Shown: one piece after another, positions 8,675 through 20,441 of the stretch
Layout: every line of letters starts with the position of its first letter
How positions within the stretch are numbered: position 1 is the stretch's first letter
Assembly (NCBI GenBank): GCA_948567375.1
Contig: OX419757.1
Coordinates: forward strand, 43,648,001 to 43,712,000
Reading direction: 5' to 3'
Source: Lunularia cruciata
Taxonomy: Eukaryota > Streptophyta > Marchantiopsida > Lunulariales > Lunulariaceae
DNA: 64,000 bases
Made by a program: the position numbers and the translations under genes
The notes under the pieces: model-generated
The model's input: only the letters and a program-made list of their open reading frames with translations
What the model was told of the DNA's origin: nothing
The model's database searches: none

Positions 8675-11660
8675 ATATTTCATTTTCAATATTTGTGCTT
8701 CTTTGGGATGTTTATGTATGGGGTATTTAATATATATCAAATAAAATATAACATTATAAGCATATAACATATAATATCATATAACATTTAAATCATATAA
8801 TTCTATAACCATGCATTTAATTTTTAAAACTAGACTTCTTTGAGATGATTGTTTTGGAGATCCTTCATGTGCTTAAAGTACATGATATATATTGGTTAAT
8901 GTTTTTTATAAACTTCAATTTGCATCAAACTAGTGAAATGTTCACACATGCATAAGCATGAATAATGATTATTATGATGATTTTTTCCTATAATTTTAGA
9001 TCTTTCCAATCCAAATTTTATAATATATGTATGTAGTAGCTATGACAAGTAGGTGGTCAAAATTCAGAGAATTATTTCATAATTTAGATAAATTCAGAGA
9101 ATAATTTGGTGCAATTACTAACTTATACTTGCATGTTAAACTCCTTGATTTAATTAAGCCATAAACTCTTCAATTATTGAAATTTGTTATTAATTCAACA
9201 TGCTTTCTCTATTTGGTAAAGGAAGGAGATGCAATAAGATAATCAATATAAATTACATAAAATGAAAGCATCTTGATAAATACTTTCATTGAGTTATTAT
9301 TTTGAATCCTGACTAGAGATGTCAAGGTGTCTCATAGCTCTTGTTCCTCAAAGTATATATCAAAATATTATATTTGAATTTTTTATTGTCTCTTTTTGTT
9401 TGACATCACTTTGAATGTGATAAGAAATGGACATTGCTAAATTTTTTTGAAAGTCACAAACATAGATTTCAAAATGCACTTGTAAATTGAATTTCCTTAT
9501 TGCCAATGAGTGCTCTACAAAGATCATGCTTTAAGAAAATAACATATTATCTAGATAAAAGATAAGCCAAAGACAATAAAATTGTTGATTTTCTCTACAA
9601 CATTGTCATGAATCATCTTAGTAAGAATCAAATTAGAATGAAAATAGGTGGATATTTTAAGTAACTTAAAAATTAAGTCCATAGTCACTTGTTACTATCA
9701 TAGTTAAAGGACAAAGAGAGGTTGTAATATACCTATAAACTTGAAATTTCCAACTTTATTTTATTGACATGCCAAATATCACATGTCTATACACATATTT
9801 TCTTGTGTCTTGGCCAAAAGTAAATGCATTGTTGTACTTTCAATATCCTCTCAACACTAACATGCCAACAAAGGCAAAGTCATATCATTCACTCAACATA
9901 ATTATATCTAGTTTTGGATCTTCTAAGATCCAAATTCTTTTTCTTTGCCAACAAAGGCCAAGTCATATCATTCACTTAGCATAATTATATGTAGTTTTAG
10001 ATCTTTTGAGATCCAAATTCTTCTTCTTTAAAAACCAAGCCATGAATTATGGTCTAGTTTGGCATGTTCTATAGGTTTGTATGAACAAGCTATTTTTGAT
10101 CTTTCTGATCAGGGTTCTTGATTCAATTTGGAGACAAAATAACTTGGTTGGGATGCAAGACCTCATTGAATTTTTCATCTTCTTTTGTTGCTTGTGCTTA
10201 TGTTTCCAACCATGTACAATGAGTTCCAACCTTGTTAATGATATCTAATTTTGGTATATGAGTTAAGATATTTGTGAGTTGTATTTTCCTCTTCACATAA
10301 AAAACCTTCTTGTTGAATTGTTGTGCTACTTAGCCCATTAGCTCTATTTTTTGTATAATTTTTTTTCTACCTCTAAACATACCAAAGGTTTATGGTATAT
10401 TTCTAGCACAAACTGCTTAATGACCAAGTAATTTGTCCTATCAATTATATGAGTTTTGCTATAGTGAATCTAACTTTGAGAGAACACAAGGGTGTGCAAT
10501 CCATCCTTCCACTCTTATTGAATAACATAGTATTTATTGATCAAAATGCATTTGTAGCTTGATTGGCTTACTTAATCATGTCATCTTTGACTAGATTCAA
10601 TAATGTATCCTTCAAAGCTTAAAATCAAGTTCCTGTAATGTTCTCCATTTCCAATGTTTTCCTTTGACTAAGAGTACATTAAAATTTGTGTTAGCTCCTA
10701 GCAAAGGATTTGATTAATCTACAATAGAGCCTTATTTTTCCTAAAAAACATTTATTTTCAAATTCACTCCACTTTTAGATCATTTCAATCTTATCATTCA
10801 TGCTTGAGGGCCTTCCATGCTCACTTTGTGGCCTAAGTCATCAACCTTAGATATACACACCCACATTTAATGCTTTTGAATGCATCTTATCATTTCCTAG
10901 ATCTGATGGACTTGATTATGATATTATTTCATTATTTCTAAGATTTGATTATAGATCAAATATCATCTAGACTACCATGATCAATTTTTCCAAAAGTTTG
11001 GAGATAGATTAAATTGATTGTTATCTCCATAGAGTGTTAGTGTAGTTGTCTTTCCCACTTTTATCTCTTATCCACTTTTATATTGTATTGCTCAACCCAA
11101 AGAATCAATCAAATTTCATCAAGCTAATCTAATCATTTGCTATTGCAATCCATTCTTGTATTTAATTAAATTCAATCAAACACTTCCTAATAAAGTTCAA
11201 ATTATCTTAGTGTACAAATTCTACCTCCTCAATATCATCTTTCTCTAGCATTACTTCTAGTTTTGAAGCAAATGTTATTAAAATATGCTTTTATTTGCTC
11301 TTAGATCTATTAAAACTATTACTATTACTTCCTTTTAAGTTATGACAATGAATAATCCTTCCTTCTTCTTCAATCCCTAACCTTTTGCCTATCTTTATCT
11401 TCCATTTTTCTTTTCTTTTGTTGGTAAAACCAAGAATGCTATAGGGAAAATTATTGGAGATCTTTGTTTTCAAAACCTCACATTGAATTTTAGTCATGCT
11501 CCTTTTCACCTTCAAATTCAATATTAAAAGGTTGATGACTTGGATCTTATTGTAGCTTAAAGCAAAATCTTGCTACCAAATGCCTAAATATTCCATAATT
11601 GTATCATCTCCTAGTTCTATTGATATTGGTTATTCATAATCTTGTGTAGTTGCTTTATCA
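8675..11660. other. AT-rich DNA without a recognised gene
   Basis: No ORF over about 76 codons and no retroelement domain that I can recognise. It contains an 83-bp tandem duplication at 9864–10029. The composition resembles old, decayed repeats. Confidence 0.4.
9864..10029. repeat. 83-bp direct tandem duplication
   Basis: Two adjacent units begin GCCAACAAAGGC at 9864 and 9947. Both carry AGTCATATCATTCACT, CATAATTATAT and GATCCAAATTCTT. The first unit contains the palindrome GGATCTTCTAAGATCC. Confidence 0.8.
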
Positions 11661-12401
11661 TGTAACACCCATTGGTGCATCTATTGGGATATTTAGTTTG
11701 GTATTGCAAGTACTTGAAAGAGATTTTTCATATGGAGTTTAAACAAGCTTCTACATAAGTGATGATTAGATAAATTTAGTCATAGATAAGATAAAGGTGA
11801 TTATTATTTATTCTAGTTTATTTAATTTTTATTATTCATAGATGTTTAGCTTTAAGGAAATAGTTAAGAACTCTAATCTCCATAAGCCTTTTTGGTGTGG
11901 ATTTTTCTTTAATCCAATGATAATGCATGGAGAAGAATCCTTGACTTACTTATTGTGTCAAAATAAGACCACATGTACATAGGATTATTCTCATGAGTTT
12001 GGATAATCCTTTATGATTTTGGTTTATTGTTTGCCTAATAGATTGACTAACTCTAGCAATAAGTAATGTTTTTTTGTAAATTTTTCATAAGTATATAAAC
12101 CAAGATGAAGAGAGACTTCTCATCTTTTATTTAAAATTATCTCTCTCTTGTTGAGTTCTCCAGTGAGCAATAGCTTGAGTCTTGGAGGTGCTTGGAAGTT
12201 TTAGTCTCAAAGGAATATGATGGATTTTGGTTCCTTTCCATCTTTGTCTATGGTCTTTTACTCTCATAGTCTTTCATAAGTTCCATGGCTTGTTTATATG
12301 AATCTTAATATTGCCTACTTTGATATGATAGTGGTGTTTAATTTTGGTATTGAAAATCCACCAACTCCATAAATGTACTGCCATTTGGCACATCTTGTAT
12401 A
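11661..12401 (+). repeat. Solo LTR of the GypA family
   Basis: Starts TGTAACACCCATTGGTGCAT and shares blocks with the minus-strand LTRs at 5011–6804, for example GTATTGCAAGTACTTGA, AATATGATGGATTTTGGTTC and the terminal CATCTTGTATA. No internal element sequence is attached. It is shorter than the full LTRs (about 741 against 897 bp), so deletions have occurred. The flanks TTATC and ATATC are at best a degraded target duplication. Confidence 0.7.
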
Positions 12402-12484
12402 ATATCCTCACATGGATGTAAAATTGGAAATTCTTTTCTAGATATGAAGCATCTTGATTAATAAGTTTGTTCTCTCATGAGTAT

Positions 12485-13100
12485 TGTAACACCCTTAGCT
12501 AGACATAATAATCTACTTATTATTACTTATTATTTTCATAAATTAACTTTTGGAGGGATGTTATATATGATGATCTAAGTAGCTTAGATAGAAGTGTCAC
12601 CAAAAGAGTACTTCCACTAATTGGGCAAAGGTCAAACACACCCTTAAAACTCAAAGCTAATTTTAGAGGCCTAAACAAATGAATTAGGACTTGAAAAATG
12701 AGAGATCACTCCATCCAAAGGAAAAATCATTACCTTCTTCCTCTTGTTCATCTTTTTGAGAGATTTCTAATGCTACCTCACCCATGTTGTTTTGAGCTTA
12801 ATACAAGAAGATTCCCCAAATATTACCTCTGGTCAAACTTGTTTAACCAACCAAATAGGACAAGGATTGACATGTCACCTATCCATGCAACCAATCCATG
12901 CAACTAATCTAAGGGTGGAGCTCATTGACATGTTAACAATCCATATATCTGATCCAAGGGTGGAGTTCCCTTTGAGTGGATCTTCTTTCCTATATAATAA
13001 AAAAAATGTGCTCCTTTGAGCCATTGGAGTATTGAGGGATGAAGATTTATGCTTCTCTTAGGGGTTCTCATGTTCTCATAAAATTTGGAGTATTTTTCTT
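12485..13100 (+). repeat. Solo LTR of family B
   Basis: Starts TGTAACACCCTTAGCTAG and shares GATGTTATATATGATG, CACCAAAAGAGTACTTC, GGTCAAACTTGTTT and CTATATAATAA blocks with 7524–8257 and 56554–57156. The 3' end has diverged, so the boundary is approximate. Confidence 0.7.
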
Positions 13101-15031
13101 GAGTTTCTCTCATTTACTCCTTCTTGAGCATCTTGAGTTCCTCTATTTCATTCATGTCTACACTCAACATATCTAAATGATAATTTTCTCTAATATATTT
13201 ATGGATTTTCCCTTTATAAGTTCACTAGCAAATCTTGTTTTGCTAAATGCTAGGAAAAATCTTTTATAACCCTGAAATCATACTAGAGCACTATCAAAAA
13301 AATAATTTAATGGACATATTTGCATCAAACTCAAAATTACCAAATAGGAAATATAATTAGGGCTAATGCCCAATTTAGTTAGGACATTTTGTCTTGACCT
13401 CAATTGCATTGTAGGCCATGTTTAATTCTGGTGTCTAATTTAGTCCATGCCTCTTGTCCCATATCCCATTAGGCCAAGTATCACTTTGACATCATTTTTG
13501 GACCCTATCTTGACCAAGCACCCAACCAACCAACCTAAGGCAACACCAAGAAGGTAGAGCTACAACTTGGCCAATTTAGCACTAGCTTGTGCTCCAAGGC
13601 TTTATGAGTAACGTCATTGTTTTTTCCTCAAGTTCCATACTTGAGTTTCACAATTCACCTAGACTTGGTTCCCAACACACTCACCATGGTTCTCTTGGCC
13701 TTTGCATTTTTTTGAAGGTTGAGAGCTGACTTGGACTATGAATCTCCAACACTTGGTAAAATTTCCTTGGGTCATCATTGACTCTTTACGCATTTTGGGC
13801 ATTTCTCTCAAACATATGCGAGAGTTGAGATCCACTCCACCACAATGCACTCCTAAAGCTTGGTAAAAATTTCATATTTTTGCTTGTGTGCTTGGCACAC
13901 AAGCCCATCAACACCATTCTTCTTGTGCCATAGGCCTTTATTTGGTGTTTAGTGCTCTTAGGCTCCTCCTTAACAAGGCTTTTGCCAATATTCTAAAACG
14001 TTCATTGCCTTGAGCCATCCTCCTATTACTTTGATTTTTTGGTTCCCTTTGGTTCAGCTTTGTAATTATCTTCTGCAAAAGTTCTTTTAAGTATTTTGCA
14101 AGTATCTTATTATCCATCTCTAGATTTTGTTAAAAATTTGATGATGGAGGTGCTCCTTCCATATAATAGATCTTATAAGCATTATTGCTCAATATGTCTT
14201 GTATCAATTGCATGGTGTTTGCTCTACTCTTTTTTAAAGCAATTTTTATTTCTTCCATACGTTGAAAAAGCATTTTATGGTTGGATTATCCATTTTTTAT
14301 TCTCTAGTTGGAATCACTAAGTTGAGAGGTTACATCACTCAGATCATTAATGTCATGGTAAACATGTACTTCAAATTTTACCTCAAGATATGGTTGTCCA
14401 AAAATTGAATAGAAATATGAAAGATGATCAGAAGAAATACTTGAGAATAAAATCTAATTATTTGGATGCTAATCCCATGGAATATCATCTACTCCTCAAA
14501 CATCCATTCTACTTGACATTCTTGTATATAATAGAGAAGTTTCCAACTTAGAGGGAGAAAGATAAAATTTCACCTTTCATTTACTAACTCTATAGTATAC
14601 CACTTCTACCTTGTTCTTCTTATAACCTGATGGCTATCTCAAGTTATCCACTTTCAACAACACGTAAGTTATGTTGCCTTCTTCACTCTTCTAAGAGGGT
14701 TAATAACACTCGTGAAAATGAACTCTGCTCTAAATGGTACTATAATATTCTTTTTAATTTTTTATATTGCAAATAAGACCCAAAAAAGCACTTCACCTAA
14801 AGTCTTAAAAAACTATGCTTCACACTTTATTTAAAAGTCTACCCATAGCTTTAATCACATATACAAGTCTTGACCAACTAATTGAGCAGCAAATGTCCTT
14901 GACTAAAATTTTATTTAACTAACACTTTACATAGCACAAGGTAAATTTTCTAACATTTTATTTTGTTGGTCATAAAAGGGTAGTTGTTGGGTTTATATTA
15001 GGAGATCTTTACAAGAACAATGGATCCTAGA
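13101..15031. other. AT-rich spacer, no recognised gene
   Basis: Only short ORFs (up to about 74 codons) without motifs. It ends at 15027–15031 with CTAGA, the left target-site duplication of GypC. Confidence 0.45.
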
Positions 15032-15444
15032 TGTAAATGACCGAGACCAAGGAGAGAAATAGGAGAATAGAAACTCACATTGAACACTTGAATATGGGAA
15101 AACTCCAAATGCCTAGCATGAGCTTTGGCTCTTGTATTTATAGGGATCATACAAGGCTCTTGAGAAGCTTCGTTGAAATGCTTTCCTAGAGTACAAGCCA
15201 AGTTAATTGGGAAGCTTCTCAAGAAGCTTTCTTCTAGAAGTTGCTTACTTGGCATGCAAGCTAAGCTAGTTGGAAGCTTCTAGAAACTTCCTTCTAGAAG
15301 CCACCTACTTGGGGTGCAAGCTAAGCTAGACGGGAAGCTTCCCAAGGAGCTTCCTAGATACATCTAAAATATATTAGGCTAATTTGTCTTATTTGCTACT
15401 TTGTTAGCCCTACTAACTTCATCGCTGAACTCCATATTATTACA
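15032..15444 (-). repeat. GypC 3' LTR
   Basis: About 413 bp. It carries repeated segments with GCAAGCTAAGCTAG and CCTTCTAGAAG, a TATA box on the minus strand (CTATAAATACAAG, 15131–15143) and a perfect four-unit heat-shock-type element at 15273–15290. It pairs with the LTR at 20041–20441. Confidence 0.92.
15273..15290 (-). promoter_or_regulatory. Heat-shock-element-like array in the GypC 3' LTR
   Basis: The 18 bases GAAGCTTCTAGAAACTTC form four alternating GAA/TTC units, each spaced by two bases, which is the consensus for trimeric heat-shock factor. The array lies about 130 bases upstream of the minus-strand TATA box, so it is in U3 where an LTR promoter would use it. Additional TTCTAGAA cores are at 15232–15239 and 15292–15299. 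Confidence 0.5.
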
Positions 15445-15735
15445 TATTCCTCCACCGCTAGTTGGTGACGACTTTGTAGCCAGTGAAGCTTTGAACTCTT
15501 GGATGACAAGTCGTGCATTTTGGAGATGAGAAAGAGTTTCCCATGTGGCATCATGAAAGGGATACCCTTTCCAAAGGACCTTGTACTTCGTATGTTGTTG
15601 ACGGCCGCATTGAATGTGGCAATGCACAAGGATACAATCAACTTTGTACTCATGATCATTGATATGGACAGGATAGGGACAAGAGGAGGAGGAGGAGGTT
15701 GGACACAAGAGGAAAAAAAGATGAGTTAGGAACAA
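15379..15735 (-). pseudogene. GypC chromodomain and polyprotein C-terminus
   Basis: The segment ILVHCHIQCGRQQHTKYKV followed by LWKGYPFHDATWETLSHLQN is a group II-type chromodomain (YLVKWKGYP…ATWE pattern). In chromoviruses it targets integration to marked chromatin. The frame runs into the start of the 3' LTR, as is common in this clade. Confidence 0.85.
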
Positions 15736-16003
15736 AGGGTTTCAACTTAGAAACATGAAAGACAAGATGGATGCACACATAATAAGGCAAGGCAAGTCAA
15801 TAAGCAACAAGAGAGACAATTTAGGTGACATCAAAGTGTCCTATCCAATTAGGAGCAAATTTACAAATTTGGGTATCAAGAGGGAGAGGGAGGTTATTGG
15901 ATGAGAGAATGACCTTATCACCAACTTGAAAGCTGAGATCATAAAGATGGTGATATGCATATTGTTTTTGCCAATTCTGAGCAACAAGGAGATGAGATTT
16001 GGC

Positions 16004-16884
16004 TTATTGGAAGGATTGGGAGATGGTGGTCAAGAAGGTGGAAGTATGAGGGACATGAGATGGAGGAGGAGCAAGAAGGGAATCTAGAACAAGTGGGTCT
16101 TGGCCAATATTGAGAAAGAAAGGAGAGAATCCAATGCTTGCTTGTTTATAATTATTGTATGCAAATTTCGTAGCTGTAAGACATTCAACCCAATTGGTAT
16201 GGTGAATGTTGACAAAAGTACAAAGCATATCTTCCAAGGTGCAATTTTCTCATTCAGTTTGTCAATCAGTTTGAGGATGATAGGCCATGGATAAAGCAAG
16301 CTTGGTGTCAAGTATCTAGAAGAATGCTTGCCAAAAAATTCCAGTGAAATGAAGATCATTGTCAAAGATGAGTACCCATTGCATCCCATGATGCTTGATT
16401 ATGTTGTCAAAGTAGATTTGCACCAAGGTTGGAGCATCTACAATATCAACCATTGGTGCCAAATGGATTTGCTTACTAAGCTTATCCATAAACGACACAA
16501 TTGTTGTGTGACCTTGCTTTGTCTTGGGCAAGGAGGTGATGGGATCTAAGCTCACATGTTCCCAATGAGTAGATGGAATGGGGAGTGGTTGAAGGAGTCC
16601 ACTCGGTTTTTGGTTACTAGCCTTGTTACGTTGGCAAGTCTCACACGATTGGATAAACTCTTGAACATCTTGTACCATGTTAGGCCACTACCATTGGCAT
16701 TGGAGGGTACCCAAGGTCTTGTCCACACCCATGTGACCAACAATTGGTAAATCTTGGGCTTCTTGAAGGCACACAAGTCGAAGATCACCTTTGGTTGGAA
16801 CATAGATCGGGTCCTCATGGAATAGAAGGCCTTCCTTGAAGGAGAAGGTTTTGTACTCCTCATTGCATGCTGCAAGACGACCAT
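16004..16884 (-). pseudogene. GypC integrase
   Basis: The minus strand shows the zinc-binding CETCQRNK end of the HHCC domain. The core follows with HWEHVSLDPITSLP (first Asp) and GMQWVLIFDNDLHFTG (second Asp). Near 16250–16280 comes a PQTD-QTE block that keeps the catalytic Glu, but stop codons replace two conserved glycine or arginine positions. Then NWVECLTATKFAYNN and ASIGFSPFFLNIGQDPL follow. Three frames are needed to read it, so it is defective. Role: insertion of element DNA into the genome. Confidence 0.85.
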
Positions 16885-16899
16885 GTACTATCTAGAAGA

Positions 16900-17480
16900 A
16901 GGGTTCTTGCTGTAGAGTTGACTTAAACTCATTTTGGACCTTGGAGTTAGTTGACATCGTTGTAATTGCCACCATGATGAGAGGAAAAGACTTCAGATCA
17001 AGTCATCGTGATAGGGCATTAGGGATGACATGGAACCAACCTGGTTGTACTCAAGTTTGATGTCAAACAATTGGAGTTGCTCCTCCCATTGATGATGTTA
17101 ACTCTTCATGTGTTCCAAATGTAAGGTCTGCAACAATGGTTATGATCAATTTGCAAGCCTTGGAACTTGGATATGCAAGAAAAACCCGCATGATCACTCT
17201 TTTCTCCAAGAGGTAATGCCTCTATACCTTGGTGGCATATACCATTGCAAGTTGTTCTAGATATTGAGCAAAGTGATTTCTTTCAGCTATATTTAGTCTG
17301 CAAGACACAAAGGCAATGAGATGCAATCCATCTGGGATTCCTACTAGAACACGGCTCCAATTGCAAAGTTAGAAGCATCAAAATCAACCACACAAGGTAG
17401 TTGAGGATCATATGGTTGAAGAATGGGTCTTGAGAGCACCATATGTTTCAACTTCTAGAATGCTTTGTTGTGCTTGGTGG
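16900..17480 (-). pseudogene. GypC RNase H region, badly degraded
   Basis: Short stretches such as EQLAMVYATKV and RHYLLEKRV resemble the RNase H motif that precedes the template-grip region. The order between RT and integrase is right, but stops and frame changes are frequent. Confidence 0.5.
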
Positions 17481-17484
17481 TTCA

Positions 17485-18180
17485 TTAAAAGCTCAAGTTC
17501 TTTCCCAAGAGGTCAGTCAATGGTGCAACCACATGAGCATAATAGTGGATGAACCGTCGGTAAAAACTGGCCAATCCATTAAATGCCCATACTTTTGTAG
17601 CATCCTTCAGAGTAGGCCAATCAGTCATGGCCTTGATTTTCTCCTCTTCTATCTTGATCCCTTCCAATGAGATCTTGTGACCCATGAAGATAACTTTCTT
17701 TTGCCAGAAGTGTACCTTTTACCAAAAGGCACACTTTGACTTCTTGTAGTAAAATTTCCATGGTTGTAGTCATCTTAGGACTTCTTCCACATGATTCACA
17801 TGTTGTGCCTCTGTCTTGCTATAGATTAAGATATCATCCAAGAACATCACCATGTACTAATCCAATAGTCCATCCAACAATCGATGCATCTGATCCATAA
17901 AGACTTTTGGAGCTTTAGTGAGCCCAAAAGGTAGAAATCTCCAATAAAAATGCCAATACCTTATGTGAAAGGTAGTATTTTGCACATCCTTCCTATCAAT
18001 GGGGATTTTCCAGTAGCCATTGCAAAGACCCAACTTGGAGAAGTATTGTGCTCCACTCAATTGATCAAACAAGTCATCGATCTAAGGCAAGGGATATGCA
18101 TTCTTCACTATTTGCTTATTGAACCCATGGTAATCAATACAAAAACAAAGTCCTCCATCTTTCTTTGGAATGAATAGTAT
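17485..18180 (-). pseudogene. GypC reverse transcriptase
   Basis: Blocks include MFDQLSGAQYFSKLGLCNGY (catalytic Asp of the LDL.SGY block lost), FLPFGLTKAPKVFMDQMHRL and FLDDILIYS at about 17833–17844 with both palm aspartates kept, after an in-frame stop. MGHKISLEGIKIEEEKIKAM (RT thumb/connection) with GLASFYRRFIHYYA lies at 17485–17685. The copy needs more than one frame and is not functional. Confidence 0.85.
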
Positions 18181-18307
18181 CGGTGCTCCCCAAGAAGAGG
18201 TACTATGTCATATGAAATCCTTCTCCAACAACTGTGTTTTGCAACTCCTCCAACTCCTTTGGTGAGAGCAGATAGATTGGTCTACTCATTGGAGTATTTC
18301 CTAGCAA

Positions 18308-19032
18308 TTACTCAATCTTGAAGGTCATACCACGATCGGAGTGCAATCCCTTTGGCAAATCATTCAAAAACACATCCACAAACTCCTGAACTATTTGATC
18401 AACCATTGCTTGATGAGGCTCTTGGCCCTCCTTAGATTGTCCTTGTGCATTCGGCTTGATCCACACCTCAAATATAGATTTATCTTCCTCCAAAGCTTGC
18501 TCTATGGCTGCTTCACTAACAAACTTCCCATCTAGGGACTCATCTTTCTTCAAAGCTTGCTCCTTGGCTGCATTCTTGGCACACTTCCCATCATAGGTCT
18601 CATTTTAAGTGTCTTACTCAAAGGTGCCAGCCAACCTAATTGGAAATTCTTACCTTGGTGTTGTACGTAAATTTGTCATCGGGTCCAATCAAATTAAACC
18701 TTATGATGTTCAAGCCAAGGTAGCTCTAGAATGACATCATAGTGTAGAGGTGTCACTACAAACCTCATATACTCCAAATACTCCTTCCCAATCTTGAAGG
18801 TAACAAGATGCAAGGTACGGAATGCAAAACCCTTTCTACCATCCACCATCATCAATCTACTTCCAATTATTGGCTTGATAGGGAAACCCAATTCCTTAGC
18901 TATTTGCATAGACATACAATTCTCTGAACTTCTAAAATCAACCAAAATCCTACAACTCAGATTAGATATCATACCTTGCAAGTGAAGTAAACTTGCATAG
19001 GTTGAGCCTTCAATCCCATTAGAACTAATCAA
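18308..19032 (-). pseudogene. GypC protease and protease–RT linker
   Basis: Frame 18694–19032 has RILVDFRSSENCMSMQIAKE, a retropepsin site in which the DSG triad reads DFR and is therefore inactive. LVTFKIGKEYLEYMRFVVTP and YDVILELPWLEHHK follow the usual pattern (YDVILGMPWL). Frame 18308–18553 covers the acidic linker and VQEFVDVFLNDLPKGL at the entry to RT. Confidence 0.75.
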
Positions 19033-19083
19033 GCTCCCAATAGGCGGCTCAAATACTCATATTAGGATTCATCATTTCTTTGA

Positions 19084-19850
19084 TCATTTTGCTCTACAAA
19101 CTCCATTTGGGCTACTTGTCGAGGTCACCATTCTTGATTGGACATTCAATGAATCAAAATGTTTGGCCAATTGCATGACTTCCTCCAAGTGTTGTGGTTC
19201 TTGCATGGTTACCTCTAATTTGGTTCTTGATTTCAAGCTCCTCACAAATTGATCTAGAGCTTCACCTTCCATATATATGGAATTTTCATGATGGTGTTTT
19301 GGAATTGCATAGTGTAACTTCTAGCCAATTTGTTTCAACTCTGCAAGCCTATCTTATGTAGCTTGTGTGGCATTTATATCTTGAAACCGGCTAATTATTG
19401 CACTCTTGAATTTTACCCATGTCAAGATTGGTGCAACAATTTGTCATTTAGCTTGCTCCACTTGGAATCTCCACCATGGCTTTGCTACTCCATCCAATTA
19501 GGTAGAAGTCAAGAGAATCTTTTTTTGCTCATCTTGAAGATTGGTAGCTTCAAAATAATGTTCACAATCAAACACAAAATTCTCCATTGCACCCAAGAGA
19601 TTCTTGCCTTCAAATACCTTGGGTTTAGGGAATTGGATTTGATCTTCTCCTTCTCAAACTAGTACTCTCTCTACGAGCTCCTATCCTCAATGATCTTGTT
19701 CATCCAACAATCAATTAAGGTGCTCAATTTGTTGCTACATAGTAAGGATAACCTCAAGCATTGCCACCATGGTTGCTACTCTATCACGCCACCCCTAATC
19801 TATTTAATTTTTTAACACATAAAAACAATACATCCACCATTCTCCATAAG
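19084..19850 (-). pseudogene. GypC gag remnant
   Basis: The frame 19084–19272 reads EALDQFVRSLKSRTKLEVTM and EVMQLAKHFDSLN, matching the C-terminal Gag pattern of chromoviruses (L..F..GL...I...V). The rest of gag up to the primer site is scattered over frames. I do not see the zinc knuckle. Confidence 0.6.
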
Positions 19851-20027
19851 TTACAACCCAAGCACCAAGGGTTCTTCAGACATGGTGATCATATGCAAAA
19901 AATCTTGTCCAAAGCATGAGATGATGAATTGTGTGAAACAATGTTTTGGTAGTACTTGAACAAAAAAATCCCAATGGTTTGGTGGAAGTGGATTTGGTGG
20001 TCCATAAATTCCATCCATCCCATTCTT

Positions 20028-20039
20028 ACTCTGATACCA
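20028..20039 (-). other. GypC primer binding site (tRNA-iMet type)
   Basis: The minus strand reads TGGTATCAGAGT one base downstream of the 5' LTR, matching the plant initiator Met-tRNA 3' end complement TGGTATCAGAGC at 11 of 12 positions. It primes minus-strand DNA synthesis. Confidence 0.88.
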
Positions 20040-20040
20040 A

Positions 20041-20441
20041 TGTACAAGACCAAGACCGGGGAGAGAAATAGGAGAATGGAAACTCACATCGGGACACTTG
20101 AATATGGGAAAACTCTGAATGCCTAGCATGAGCTTTGGCTCTTGTTTATAAGGATCACACAAGGCTCTTGAGAAGCTTCTCAAGAAGCTTCCTTGAGCCG
20201 CTTTCTTCAAGTGCAAGCCAAGTTAATTGGGAAGCTTCCTTCTAGAAGCCGCGTACTTGGCTTGCAAGCTAAGCTAGTTGGAAGCTTCTTTCTAGAAACT
20301 ACCTACTTGGGGTGCAGCTAAGCTATCCGGGAAGCTTCCCAAGAAGCTTCCTAGATACTTCTAAAATATTCTAGGCTAATTTGTCTTATTTGCTACTTTG
20401 TTAGCCCTACTAACTTCATTGCTAAAATCCATATTGTTACA
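20041..20441 (-). repeat. GypC 5' LTR
   Basis: About 401 bp. Starts (plus strand) TGTACAAGACCAAGACC and ends ATATTGTTACA. The minus-strand TATA box CCTTATAAACAAG is at 20141–20153. Two TTCTAGAA cores are present (20240–20247, 20290–20297), but the longer GAA/TTC array is out of phase here by a short insertion. Confidence 0.92.

Larger units (their letters stand above)
15032..20441 (-). mobile_element. Complete chromovirus (Ty3/gypsy) GypC
   Basis: LTRs at 15032–15444 (3') and 20041–20441 (5') begin and end TG…CA (TGTAA…TACA). The 5-bp sequence CTAGA flanks both sides (15027–15031 and 20442–20446) as a target-site duplication. The primer site TGGTATCAGAGT (20039–20028, minus), one base from the 5' LTR, is complementary to the 3' end of initiator Met-tRNA. 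A purine tract (GCGGTGGAGGAATA, 15445–15458, minus) abuts the 3' LTR. Between them, on the minus strand, lie gag, protease, RT, RNase H, integrase and chromodomain. Frameshifts and stops occur throughout, so it is intact in structure but defective in coding. Confidence 0.93.

Noticed and set aside
8675-11660. A Ty1/copia remnant in the AT-rich segment
   Set aside because: Some stretches looked vaguely similar, but no RT, integrase or zinc-knuckle motif could be read in any frame.
20028-20039. A tRNA gene near TGGTATCAGAGT
   Set aside because: Only the 12-base tRNA-complementary primer site is present; there is no cloverleaf around it.
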